Source of the DNA: Dromaius novaehollandiae
Lineage: Eukaryota > Chordata > Aves > Casuariiformes > Dromaiidae
Length of the DNA stretch: 64,000 nucleotides
NCBI RefSeq assembly: GCF_036370855.1
Contig: NC_088106.1
Coordinates: 30,890,501 to 30,954,500 of the forward strand
Direction: 5' to 3'
Both the position numbers and the translations under genes were made by a program. Below, in pieces: positions 18,997 to 29,600 of the stretch. The notes under the pieces are model-generated. The model had not been told where the DNA came from and did no database searches. It saw only the letters and a program-made list of their open reading frames with translations. The number at the start of each line of letters is the position of its first letter. Position 1 is the first letter of the stretch.

Positions 18997-20623
18997 TGAG
19001 AGTTGGTTAGAGCCAAGAGGTTAGAGCAAAGCTGAGAATAGAGAGATATGTATCAGAGCTCCGCGGTTCAATCACGGGTGCCCGGGACGAGGACGGCTCT
19101 CGCCCTTCCCTTGAGGGCCACCCCTTGGGTAGAGCCTGCCCAGTTTCCCCAACAGCGGGCGCCCGGCACAGCGACGGCTCCCGCCCCTTACGGGCCCCCT
19201 TTCGGTCTGATTCCCCGGCTTCTCCTCACCACGCTGGTGACATCCGGGGCGTCCCCGCTGCCAGGTGGGTCCTGGGGTCCACAGGGCCGCTGACCGTGGG
19301 CCCGAGCCCCCACCGAGCCCCCACCAAGCACGTGTGCCTTGGTCCCTGTTACACCCGGGCCGAGCAACGCCAGCCCACGGCCGTAGCAAGGCCGCGGGCT
19401 CCAGTCGGGACCAGCGTGCGCATCAGCAGGTGACTGGTGCTCAGCCCACACGCTGCGCAGCGGGAAGCAACACGCCCATTAGCAGGTGGCTGTGCCGGCA
19501 ATGGCTCCACAGCGCCGAGATGTCCGTGCTGTGGGTCTGCGGTGTCGCTTCTCCCTGGTCTGCACTTGTCAATCACGGGTTCGTTACAGGGTGTGCCAGC
19601 AGGCTGCTGCAACCCCACAGCGTGGCGGCCCAGCCTTGGTGCACCCGGGCTTCCTTAACACTTGGGAAGCACCCCAGAGCAAGCCCCTCTACAGCCTTGG
19701 CGGCTGTTACGCCAAGTGGTGGTCCACAACTGCTCTCGGGTCCTTCGGCTCCTGTGGCAGGGGCAGCTGGGAAGGAGCTTTCAGCGCTTGTGTCTGTCAG
19801 GGCAGAAATGTCTGAGCCTGCGGATGGCTGTGCCCGTCGCTGGGGCTCCCTGACCACCCGCGGCTCCCCAGGGCTTGGTCTCAGGGGCACCGCTGTGCTT
19901 GCTGCACAAGGCTGGCTCTGTTTGTTAGCGATCTCGGTGTGGTGCTCAGCATGCAGCTGGGTCCCCTGCTGCTGCCTTCTGGGTGCTGCCAGGCAGGTCG
20001 TTCTGGGGAGCCGCTGGCATCCTTGGCCCCTCCACGGCAGACAGCCAGGTCCCCGCCAGCGTCTGTCAGGTGGCAGTTGGCAGGGCTGCAGCCTGACCGG
20101 GGAGCTGAGGCGCCGGCGAGAGCCGTCTTGGTCGTGCCCCAGGTCTGCTCTCATTCACCCACAAACCGCTCTTCTTCTTCAGCACAGGCACCGCTGTGTG
20201 CTTGCGAGGGAGCGTGAGGCGCCCCCGGTGAGGAGCCCAGCCCGCCGATGCGGGCAGCACGGGAGGATGCAGGCGACGGGAGGAGCTGTCGCGCAGGATG
20301 TTCCCCGTTGTGCACGGACTGACGTGTGCAGGTGAGCTGTGCTGCTGCAAGGCATGCAGGCAGGCAGTGTGGACAGCAGTGGCGGGTGTGGGCACTGCTT
20401 GGGTCTGCCTCGATGCAACGCTTCAGGGTGAGTGAGGATGGGGGAGAAGAAGAAGACACGAGGGGGACCCCTTTCCCCACGCAGACCAGAGGCCAGGCCT
20501 CAGCTGTCGTCCCTGCCTGGTTCCTCATCACGCCCTAGCCCACCCATTCCCTCTTTCTGCTTTCTCCTCCTTTCGTTGCCAGGACAGCTCACACAAGCTC
20601 TCTGTCTCTTTCCTTTCTAGCAC

Positions 20624-20878
20624 ATGATGTCTTCAGAAGAGGACTTTCCAGAGGATGCCAGCTTTTCCTCCGGCATCAGCACCAGCCGGCTGCAGCAGGA
20701 AATGCCGCCAGATGCCTCCAAAGACCTGCGGTGCTCCATCTGCCTCAACACACTTGACGACACCGCCTACATCACCGTCTGCATGCACCGGTTCTGCTAC
20801 GGCTGCATCCGGCAGATATGCAGGCGACGGGAGGAGCTGTCGGGTGAGTGCCCCCCAGCAGCGAGGGAGCAAAGCTAA
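20624..20878 (+). pseudogene. Topors-like RING gene B copy 2, broken inside the RING (84 aa)
   Basis: The coding frame is identical to that of the copy at 7,954-8,208, with the same break after CIRQ and the same 25-base piece of upstream sequence. The break therefore predates the duplication of the unit. Six of the eight zinc ligands remain. A 4-base insertion lies in the noncoding first exon near 20,355. Confidence 0.75.
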
Positions 20879-21229
20879 AGCCCGAGGTGGCACGGGGGGG
20901 CCTGAGCAGCCTGCTCCCAGGGCCTCGGCTGTGCCTGCGGTGTGCGCAGCAGGGGGTCCCCCAGCGGTGCCTTCCTCCTTCTGGAGGCATGGTGGCCCTG
21001 GGAGCATCTGCAAAGCCCCAGGTCCAAGGTGGTTGGAGGGGGGCTGTTTCTGGGGCTGTGCAATGGGTGCAGGTGCTGCGCTGCAGAGGCAGCAGCTGGC
21101 GCATGCTCCACCCACAGGAAAGGCCCGTGCGCTCAAAGAAGCAGGAGCGCAGTTACAGCTGAGCTCCGGGGTGGGCCAGCCTCAGGGACATCCCCTCTGC
21201 TGTCCCTCTGCCCGGAGATGCTTTGGCAA

Positions 21230-22405
21230 ACCACAGGATCACCGAATCACCAAAGAATGGTTGGGGTTGGAAGGGACCTCCGGAGAGCCTCTAGTCCAGC
21301 CTCCCTGCTCAAGCAGGGTCCCCTAGAGCAGCTTAGTCAGCACCCTGTCCAGGTGCCTTTGCAATAGCTCCAAGGATGGAGCCTCCACAACGTCTCTGGG
21401 CAACCTCTTGCAGTGCTCTGGCACCCTCACACGAGGAAAGTTGTTCCTTCTGTTCAGACGCAACTTCCTGTGTTTCGCTTGGTGCCCGCTGCCTCTCGTC
21501 CTGTCCCTGGGCACCACTGAAGAGAGCCTGCCACCATCCTCTTTACACCCTCCCCTCAGTTATTTATCGGCATCGATAAGATTCCCCCATCAGTCTTCGC
21601 TCCTCCAGGCTCCACAGGCCCAGCTCTCCCAGCCTTTCCTCACAGCAGAGATGCTCCAGTCCCTTCCTCCTCTTCGGAGCCCTTTGCTCCACTGGCTCCA
21701 CATCTGTCTTGTACTGCGGAGCTCCGAACTGGACACAGTACGCCAGGGCTGGCCTCAGCAGGGTGGCTGAGGAGAGCACATCACCTGCCTGGACCTGCTG
21801 GCAAGGCTCTGCTCTTCCTAATGCAGCCCAGGATGCCATTGACTGCCCTTGCCGCAAGGGCCCATTGCTGGCTCATGGTCCACTTGTTGCCCCCCAGGAC
21901 TCCCAGGTCCTGCTCGGCAGAGCTGCTTCCCAGCAGGTCGGGCCCAGCATGTCCTGCTGCCTGCGCTTAGTCCTCCCCAGGAGCAGGACTCTTCTGCGCT
22001 TCCCTTGAGTGAACTTCAGCAGGGTCCTCTCTGCCCATTTCTCCACACGGGCGAGGTCCCTCTCAATGGCAGCACAGGCCTCTGCTGCATCAGCCACTCC
22101 TCCCAGCTTTGCCCAACCAGCAAACTTGCTGAGGGTACACTCTGTCCCTTCGTCCAGGGCACTGATGAACAAGTTGAACAGCATGGCACCCAGCAGTGAC
22201 CCCTGGGGTACACCGTGCGCTACAGGCCTCCAGCTAGACTTTGCGCCATGGATCCCAACCCTCTGAGCTCTGCCACTCAGCCAGTTTTCAAGCCACCTCA
22301 CTGTCTTGCCTGTGAGCATGGTACAGCAGAAGTGTCAAAAGCCTTCCGGAAGTTGTCAGGAGCAACAGACACCGCTCTTGCCTCGTCGACCAGCACAGTC
22401 ATTTC
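21230..22405 (-). mobile_element. CR1 LINE, antisense, with reverse-transcriptase remnant (unit 2)
   Basis: Unit 2 copy of 8,560-9,735 with the same decayed reverse-transcriptase frame (21,873-22,319) and the same changed catalytic motif. Confidence 0.88.
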
Positions 22406-24199
22406 ACCCCAGAAGGCCCTCAGGTGGGAGGGGGCCAGGGCGCTTGGGGCAGGGCACCACAAAGGCCTTGGGCCAAGCATGCTTGCAAGGAGGGAGAAAA
22501 GGCAGCGTGGACAGGAAAGCCTTGGCAGGACCTGCCGAGTCCTCTGCCTTTTGCCCAGGCCTCTTCCCACGCCCAGGAGGCCAAGGTTGGTGTCAGCCGC
22601 AGAGGGGCACAGGAGCACATGGCTCCCCAGATGGGTCGGACCTGCCAGGAGGAAAACACACAGGCGCTGCCGGAGGTCTCTGTAGCGCAGCCACCGCTGG
22701 AGCAGCCCAGGGAGCCGGGAGCTTCTGGAGATGAGGCCAAGTGCCACCGGGCAGCTCTGAGCCCCCCAGCAGCCCCTGTTTCATCGTGCCCTGCCCCGTC
22801 GTTCCCAGGACATGGGCCAGGCACCTCCATCAGCAGGCTGTGCCAGGCAATGCTGCTGGAGGCCACTTGAGATCTGTCCTGCCCTCCCCATCTGCACACT
22901 TCTGACGTCCCCTAGGGAGGCTTTGGCTTTTCCCCTCTTGTGTCCAATACACCCGCAGGCACTTGCCGAGTTGTGCTTCTGCACAACAAGCAACACACCC
23001 CAACTGCTGAATGCAGAACAGGCTTTTTTATGGTGCTGGGCTGGGGGGTGGAGGAAAGAGAGGGAAGGTTGTGCTGGACTCTTGGGCAGAAAAAGCTGTC
23101 CACTTCACCACCACGACTCTGGCTGGATTTGGTCACCCTGACAGTTGGCAGCGTTTGACTTGACCTCTGCCGAAAGAGGAGAGGACGAGAAATAACTGCA
23201 CAACTCGGAGACCTGCACTAACATCCAGCCTCCGACTGCCAGTGCAGCCAAGGCAAAGCCGGGCACAGCCCCAAGCAGCAACAGCCCCACGCGGAAAGCA
23301 GAGAGTTCCTGTGACTCCCGTGACATCACCGCTTGGAGGCAGCCGCACAGTGGGGACCCCCTCACTTAGCCCCAAGCTCCGCGCTGGGTGGCACGCGAGG
23401 CGTCCAGGGCCCGGCAGGGTCACGGCTTTGCGTTTGGGGCTTTGCTCTGCGGCCAGCAGCAGCTCTGCCTGGCTGACTCGGGGGCTGTGGACCCCGCGCG
23501 GCTGCTGTCCAGCGGCCAGGGGCGCCCAGAGGGTGCCAAGAGTGTTGGGGAGCCCTGAAGGCTCACGGGGTGTTCCCTGTTGTGCACGGACTGACGTCTG
23601 CAGGTGAGCTGTGCTGCTGCAAGGCAGGCAGGCAGCGTGGGCGGCAGTGGCGGGTGTGGGCACTGCTTGGGTCTGCCTTGATGCAACGCTTCAGGGTGAG
23701 GATGGGGGAGAAGAAGAAGACGCGAGGGGGCCCCTTTCCCCATGCAGACCAGAGGACAGGCCTCAGCTGCCGTCCCTGCAGAGAGCCTGGTTCCTCGGCA
23801 CGCCTTAGCCCACCCGCTCCCTCTGCCCTGGGCTTCCTTGGCCTCACTGGGTGGGGAGCACCTTTCCCCTGGGACCGTCTCTGCTCAAGGGGAAGTGTTC
23901 TTGGGGGGAAACCCAGGCCTTGTTGTCTGCCTTGACTTCAGGAAGGCTGCGCTGTACCTCAGCGGTCAAGACGGGCCCCAGTCCTCTTCAACACAACCTC
24001 AGCCCTTCTGGGACTCTCTGATTGTCAGAGTCGGGGGGCCTCTCGCATGACTTGCTAATGGTGCTTGTGCTGCTTCCTCGCAGCCCTGAAGAAGACTGGG
24101 CAGCTCCTTGGCTCTTGACTCCCACAGCTTTTCTGCTTTCTCCACCCTTCGTTGCCAGGACAGCTCACACAAGCTCTCTGTCTCTTTCCTTTCTAGCAC

Positions 24200-24961
24200 A
24201 TGATGTCTTCAGAAGAGGACACCAGCTTTTCCCCTGGTGCCAGCACCAGCCGGCTGCAGCAGGAAATGCCGCCAGATGCCTCCAAAGACCTGCGGTGCTC
24301 CATCTGCCTCAACACACTTGACAACACCGCCTACGTCACTGTCTACACGCACCGGTTCTGCTACGGCTGCATCCGGCAGTGGTCAGCCACCAGAGCCCAG
24401 TGCCCGCTCTGCCAGCGGCCTTTCCGCTCCGTCCACACGGGGCCACCTGACAACAGCTCCCAGGCGGATGGCACCAGGCGCTCCTTGGCCGGCCAGCGAC
24501 GAGGGAGAGTTCATTCCCGCTCTGCAGCGAGCACAGCCCGAAGCAGGTCCCCCAGGGGCAACCGCGATGGCCCCAGCAGGCTTCCGCGCCAGAGGGGCTA
24601 CGACTCCCCAGCGAGGAGCAGGCGGTGGCCAAGCAGGGCTCAGGCAACCGCTCATGCTGACCGCTGGGCAAGACCCCCAGCCAGGGGCCGATTACGGCAG
24701 AGGTCCCGCAGCACCCGCGGCAGCAGACGGGAAGCACCTTCTCCAGGCTGCCACCGCAGCAGGTGCCCCAGGAGAGGCAACGACCTCCACGAGGGATTTA
24801 TGCTCAGGGCGGTTCGCGAGACCCCAGCTTGCTGGGGGAGGCAGAGGAGCATGGCTCACAGTGACATGCTAGCTCCTAACGTCAAAATGGAAGTGGTGGC
24901 CTTATTTCTTATATTCTCATGCAACATTCTGTTATTTTTCCATTTCCACAGGTTCTTCTAG
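24200..24961 (+). CDS. Topors-like RING-finger protein, gene C copy 2 (253 aa)
   Basis: Same layout as the gene at 11,530-12,291, including Tyr in place of the third RING ligand. The two copies differ at several RING and post-RING residues (D to N, Q to R, E to Q, H to R, I to V, M to T, H to N) within about 150 bases. They also differ strongly over about 140 bases before the hydrophobic tail, although the flanks are almost identical. The tail stays open and hydrophobic here as well (VVALFLIFSCNILLFF). An intron ending near 24,951 is the alternative reading of this end. Confidence 0.7.
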   Translation: MMSSEEDTSFSPGASTSRLQQEMPPDASKDLRCSICLNTLDNTAYVTVYTHRFCYGCIRQWSATRAQCPLCQRPFRSVHTGPPDNSSQADGTRRSLAGQRRGRVHSRSAASTARSRSPRGNRDGPSRLPRQRGYDSPARSRRWPSRAQATAHADRWARPPARGRLRQRSRSTRGSRREAPSPGCHRSRCPRRGNDLHEGFMLRAVRETPACWGRQRSMAHSDMLAPNVKMEVVALFLIFSCNILLFFHFHRFF

Positions 24962-25140
24962 AACCCCCCACTTCCAGCAGCTGCCTGGGGCCTCGGGGCA
25001 GATCCAGACGAGGGCAGCGGGAGCTGCAGTGCCCATCGCTGGCAAACACCAGGCTGAAACAACGCAGCAGACTCGAGCAGACAGCCTGGGTGCCTGTGAG
25101 CCTCCTGTGCCTCCTGCTGTGTTGGGCCAGGTGCTTAATT

Positions 25141-25146
25141 AATAAA
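25141..25146 (+). terminator. Polyadenylation signal of gene C copy 2
   Basis: AATAAA in the same position as at 12,471 in unit 1. Confidence 0.65.
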
Positions 25147-25357
25147 AGGCAGGCAGCACCCGCTGCCTGCAACCAACACCCTTGCCTCTGTGCTGACTTT
25201 GTTCAACCCTCGGCTCACAGACGAGAGCGACCAGCCTTGAAAAAGCCCCAAGGCGGCACTGGCAGAGAGAGCTGCCCGGGCCTCCGCACCGGCCTCCAAA
25301 CTCTGCAAGGGCTGCAAGCGCTGACGAGCCAGCTTTCCGGCAGGAGCTAACATCTGT

Positions 25358-25770
25358 CCCGATGGACTGGGGCCGGTCCAGATTTGGCTCTGTGCAAAAC
25401 AGCCACGTGCCCCAGGGACCGGGGAACTCAGGACACACCACCTCCAGGCCCCTGCTCTGTCAAGAGGTATTATTCACCTCGACTCCCAGATCCCCAGCCC
25501 CAGGCAACAGCCAGCCCTTGCTGCAGCACAACGCTACACACCACTCAGGCTCTCCTTGAGGACTGCGAAGGCTGTGGAGCAAATCATCGTGGCCACCAGC
25601 TGCAAACATATGAAGGAGCACAAGCCGTTTGGGAGTAGTCAGCATGGGGTTAGCATGGGGAAATCCGGCCTGACCACCCTGATAGCCTTCTGTCGTGGGA
25701 TGCCTGGCTGGGTGGAGGAAGGGAGAGCAGTGGGTGTTGTTGGGTGTTGTTTCCCTTGACTTCAGTCTGG
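25358..25770. repeat. Partial third copy of the B-side module at the array border
   Basis: This stretch matches 17,700-18,110 in unit 2 and 5,022-5,425 in unit 1. The first 70 bases are clearly diverged. From about 25,420 it is almost identical to unit 2, including the stretch that unit 1 lacks. In the two units the match leaves CR1-derived sequence near 5,440 and 18,125. Here the CR1 continues to about 26,665, so this copy keeps the ancestral CR1 junction and marks the right limit of the array. Confidence 0.8.
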
Positions 25771-26665
25771 CTTTTGATGCCTGTCTCCCTCCTAAGATCC
25801 TCCTAGAAAAGTGATGAAGTACGGGTTAGGGAAATGGAGAGTGAGGGGGCCTGAAACCCAGCTGAGCTGCAGGGCTCAGAGGCTTCAGATCAGTGGCACA
25901 AAGTCCACCTCAAGGCAGTTGCCAGTGCAGGACCCCAGGGGTCAATACTGGGGCTGATGCCGATGAACACCTTCCTTAATGACCTGGAGGATGGGACAGA
26001 GTGCAAGTCTGCAGAGGATAGTAAACAGGGAGGAGGGCTTGAGGCACCCGCTGGCTGTGCTGCCATTCAGTAGGCCCTTGACAGGCTGGAGAAACAGGCT
26101 GCCGGGAACCTCCTGAAGTCGAGCTCAGGGAAATGCCAAGTCCTACCCCTGTATCTCCCAGAGTTCTCTCCACCCTGGAAGGAGGTGGTTAGTCCCCTCC
26201 CCTCAGCACTGAGGAGACCACGTCTGGAGGTCTGTACCTAGTCCTGGGGTCCCAGGACAAGAGAGACATTGTTGAACTGGAGCATGTCAAGCCAAGGCCC
26301 CAAATTTGACTGAGGGACTGGAGCCTCTGTAGCCTGAGGAGAGACTGAGAGCCTGGAGAAGAGGAGGCTCAGTGGATCTTCTGCATGTGTCCTTGTCCAT
26401 GTGCTGGGGGTAAAGACAGAGCCAGGGTCCTTTCAGCAGTGCCCAGTGACAGGACCAGAGGCAATGGCCACCCAGTCACCACACAATACTTCAGTACAAG
26501 AAATTCCTTTGAAACACAGGGAAAACCCTTTTCATTCTGAGGGTGATCAAACACTGCAACAGCTTTCCCAGAGAGGATTTGCAGTCTCCCTCCTTAGAGC
26601 CATTCAAAACCCACCTGGACACTGCCCCAGGCAGACTGCACTAGCTGACCTGGCTTTGAGTAAAG
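25550..26665 (+). mobile_element. CR1 LINE, sense, old copy crossing the array border
   Basis: The sequence follows CR1 ORF2 from the stretch around GGGAAATCCGGCCTGACCA, through the reverse-transcriptase core (GGGGTCAATACTGGGGCTGA, then the AATGACCTGGAGGATGGGACA block), into the 3' region with GTGCCCAGTGACAGGACC and AAAACCCACCTGGACACTG. The reading frame is broken by many changes, so it is inactive and old. Its left third is shared with both array units. The rest is present only here. Confidence 0.82.
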
Positions 26666-29600
26666 GGGTTGGTAGTCTTGGCAAGAGTCTGTGGGTGTAT
26701 TTGACACAAGGAGAAAAAAGCCAAATCCTCCCGGGCAAAGTCAGAAGTGCACAGACAAGGTGGCAGGGCAGATCTCAAGTGACCTCCAGCAGCACTGCCT
26801 GATGCAGTGGCTTGTGCTGGCTGCAGGCAAAATGCTGCTGTGACCCGGAAAGTCCTCCCTCCTCTGCCGACAGTACATCCTGGAAAGGACCAAGCTGCAC
26901 GGCTGATGCCAGCAGCCAGAGGGGGCCCAAGAGCCAGGCTGCATTGCAAACTCCCCACGCACCTCCTCCTGCACTGCAAGCAACCCCACTGCTTGAGGGA
27001 GCCCCCGGTTCAGCCCCAAGGTTGCTGCTGTCGTGCCAGGATGTATTCACGTCCTGCAATGGCCCCAGGTCCTGCCCAGCTTTGTGTCAGGATGAGGAAG
27101 AAGAGGGAGATGTGATCCTGTCCTGTTACAGTCCTGACCCCCAGGGCAGGGCAGCTTCCCACATTGCCACACCAGAAGCAGCAGAAGAGTTCAGGGTTAT
27201 GATTCTGGCTAGGTCTTGGCTTACCAGTACCTCCAGCCTCCAGCACTGGGGCTGCAGCAACAGCCAGGGCCAGCCAGCTGCTCCTATGTGGCTAAGCATC
27301 TCCCTGGGCCAGGAGGGACAAGGCTGTGTGGGGCAGCACCAGGGTTGCAGCAGGAGGGCCAGAGGCAGGGCAGCTGCCCAGTGCTGCCATCTGAGCTACT
27401 GGGCACTGCCAGCCTAGAAAGCAGGGGGAGAGGGCTGTGATATGACAGGACCCAGGCTCCCTCTTCTCCCTGAGCCTGGGTGTGTGAGATGCCTGTAGAA
27501 GAGCCCTAACACTTCCCCTCCAAACTCAGGGTCCTTCCTGCCTCCCCTCTGACTGGCAATGACATGGAGGGGGTGCCCCAGCACTCCCCATGGACAATGC
27601 AGCGTGAAGGGGCAGCACTGTGGGACAGGTGCCAGACCCTCACTGCTGGCCTGGTTCAGCCCCAGCCTTGCTCAGTTCATCCCATCCCTGAGGTTCAGTA
27701 GCAGAGGAGCACTCAGCATGCAGGGCCAAGCTGGGGGCTGCCTGCTCCCCCAAGGCAGGACACCAGCCCTGAACACCTACCTGCACTGCAGCACCAAACC
27801 ATCCCTGCACATGACAGTGGGGAAGCCAGCAATAGCTCCCTCTAGCTCTATCCCAAAAATCAAGAAGAATCAAGAGCCCTGAGCCTGAGCTTAAATGGAG
27901 CCCCTGTACCAATGAGCTGCAGGTGGTGAGAGGGTGGGGGTCCCAGGTGAGGCTGATCAGCAGAACGAAGGCCTCTTAGAGCCCTCAGGGTCTGGGCAGG
28001 TGGATGCAATGAGGTAAACTTCATGGAGATTTATCTCAGAAACCAATCCCAGTGACTCTGGTATTCTGCATCACTCTGGCCAGAGTATGAGGTGTCCCTC
28101 CCCAGCACCCCATCTGTAAGCTAAAGCAATCACCTGGCTAGCAGATCACTGTCAGCCACCTCTGTGGTGGGGGTGACAGCTGTCTTCTTGCTCAGACATC
28201 CCCACCCCTGCTCTATCACTCTTTCCCAGGTACCCACAAAGCCAGTGTTTGCCCAGACAGTGTCCCCGGGGACATGTATGTACCCCCACCACCCTGGCAG
28301 GAGTGTGCTATCCCAGGGCTGTAGCTGCCATTGAAGGCAAGCAGGAGGAAGTGCTTCTTCATGTACAGGTGGCAGATGGTGGAGGATCTCACAGGAGGAG
28401 AGGGGGGCTGTGAGAAGTTGGCATGGGTACAGGGGTGAGCAGACCAGTTCTTCCATTAGTGTGGATAAGGCTTTGGACTTCTATGCCATATTGGTTCAGC
28501 ATAAGGTATTCTAGGACCTGAACTACCATTGCAGAGGTGGACCATTGCCTATACCACTGTGGCCATTCATACCCACCAGGCATCTTTAGGAAGGAGTGAT
28601 TTCTTTGGGCCATTGTAGGAGGGAGAGAAGGGTTGGGAATGGGAAGCTGGTGGAGGTAGAAATGGAGCACATGGGATTGCCCAGCACATTTCCAGAAGCA
28701 TTTCCAGAGACCGAAAAAAATAATTATTGCTGCTTTGGTACTTGATAAAGACTCCCTTTCAGTAACATCCGCTTGTCATAGGTTCCAGGCCTTGCTGGGT
28801 TTGGAGGTGATCTTTTCTGTCCTTCACCCAAGCTTAATATGGGAGAGGGGACCAGGAGGCAGGATGTTTGCAAGCTGGTTTCTGGTATCTGGAGGAAAAG
28901 CTGACCCCCTACAGTGCTTTTGGCAAAATCCCCCCTTTGCACGGAAGCTGGCAAACCTTCAGCTCTCACCCTCTGCACTGGGAACAAGACTTGAGAGGGC
29001 TCATGTGCGGCTCATGTCACGGCTTGTGACACCTGTCCAGTTAACCTGAGACACGTAGCGCCTTCTGCATCAGGCCGTGTTCCCGTGTTTCATACTACAT
29101 CCCCCATGAATATTGCAGGATGCATTGCTGTCTCCAGGCCAGCCAGCACAGTGCAGCCCGCTCTCACAGTGAGCAGAGTCCTGCATTGGCGGGGCATGGT
29201 CTCACAATGACCAGCCCAGCCAGTTCACTGCTCTTTGAGGTCTTCCAGGAAATATACTCATGAATTTGGGCTTTTTGAAGACATTGGGACTGGTTTTACA
29301 GGCTCAGAGCCATTTCTCTGGCTGATGTAAATCAAGATGGCTTTTTCAAGCACTGGCACTCTGTTGATGGAAACTAGCTGAAGATTGGACCAAATGATCC
29401 AAAGAAACAAACCAAGAACAACAAGACCAAAGTTCTGTTTTGGGACGCTTGTGTTATGGCTGTATTTCAGGGTGAAATCAGATAATTCTCCTATGGTCCC
29501 TGTAGTTCCTACGGTTTCATAGTAGCTGCTCTGATTTAGGTCATTAAATAGAAACTTTGGCACCAATCTTTATGTCAGGTTTGGGCATCTTGGCCAGTAC

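Larger units (their letters stand above)
12693..25306. repeat. Tandem segmental duplication, unit 2
   Basis: Second copy of the 12.69-kb unit in the same orientation. It is joined to unit 1 by about 50 bases (12,641-12,692) that are not part of the repeat. Differences from unit 1 are mostly scattered single bases, a shorter TG tract, fewer GGGCC repeats, and a different short stretch near 17,765 compared with 5,084. Short patches with many more differences lie inside genes A and C. The right end passes directly into a partial third module at about 25,358. Confidence 0.93.

Noticed and set aside
29258-29566. Minus-strand 102-residue frame with a hydrophobic segment
   Set aside because: No domain, no neighbours supporting it, AT-rich intergenic context.
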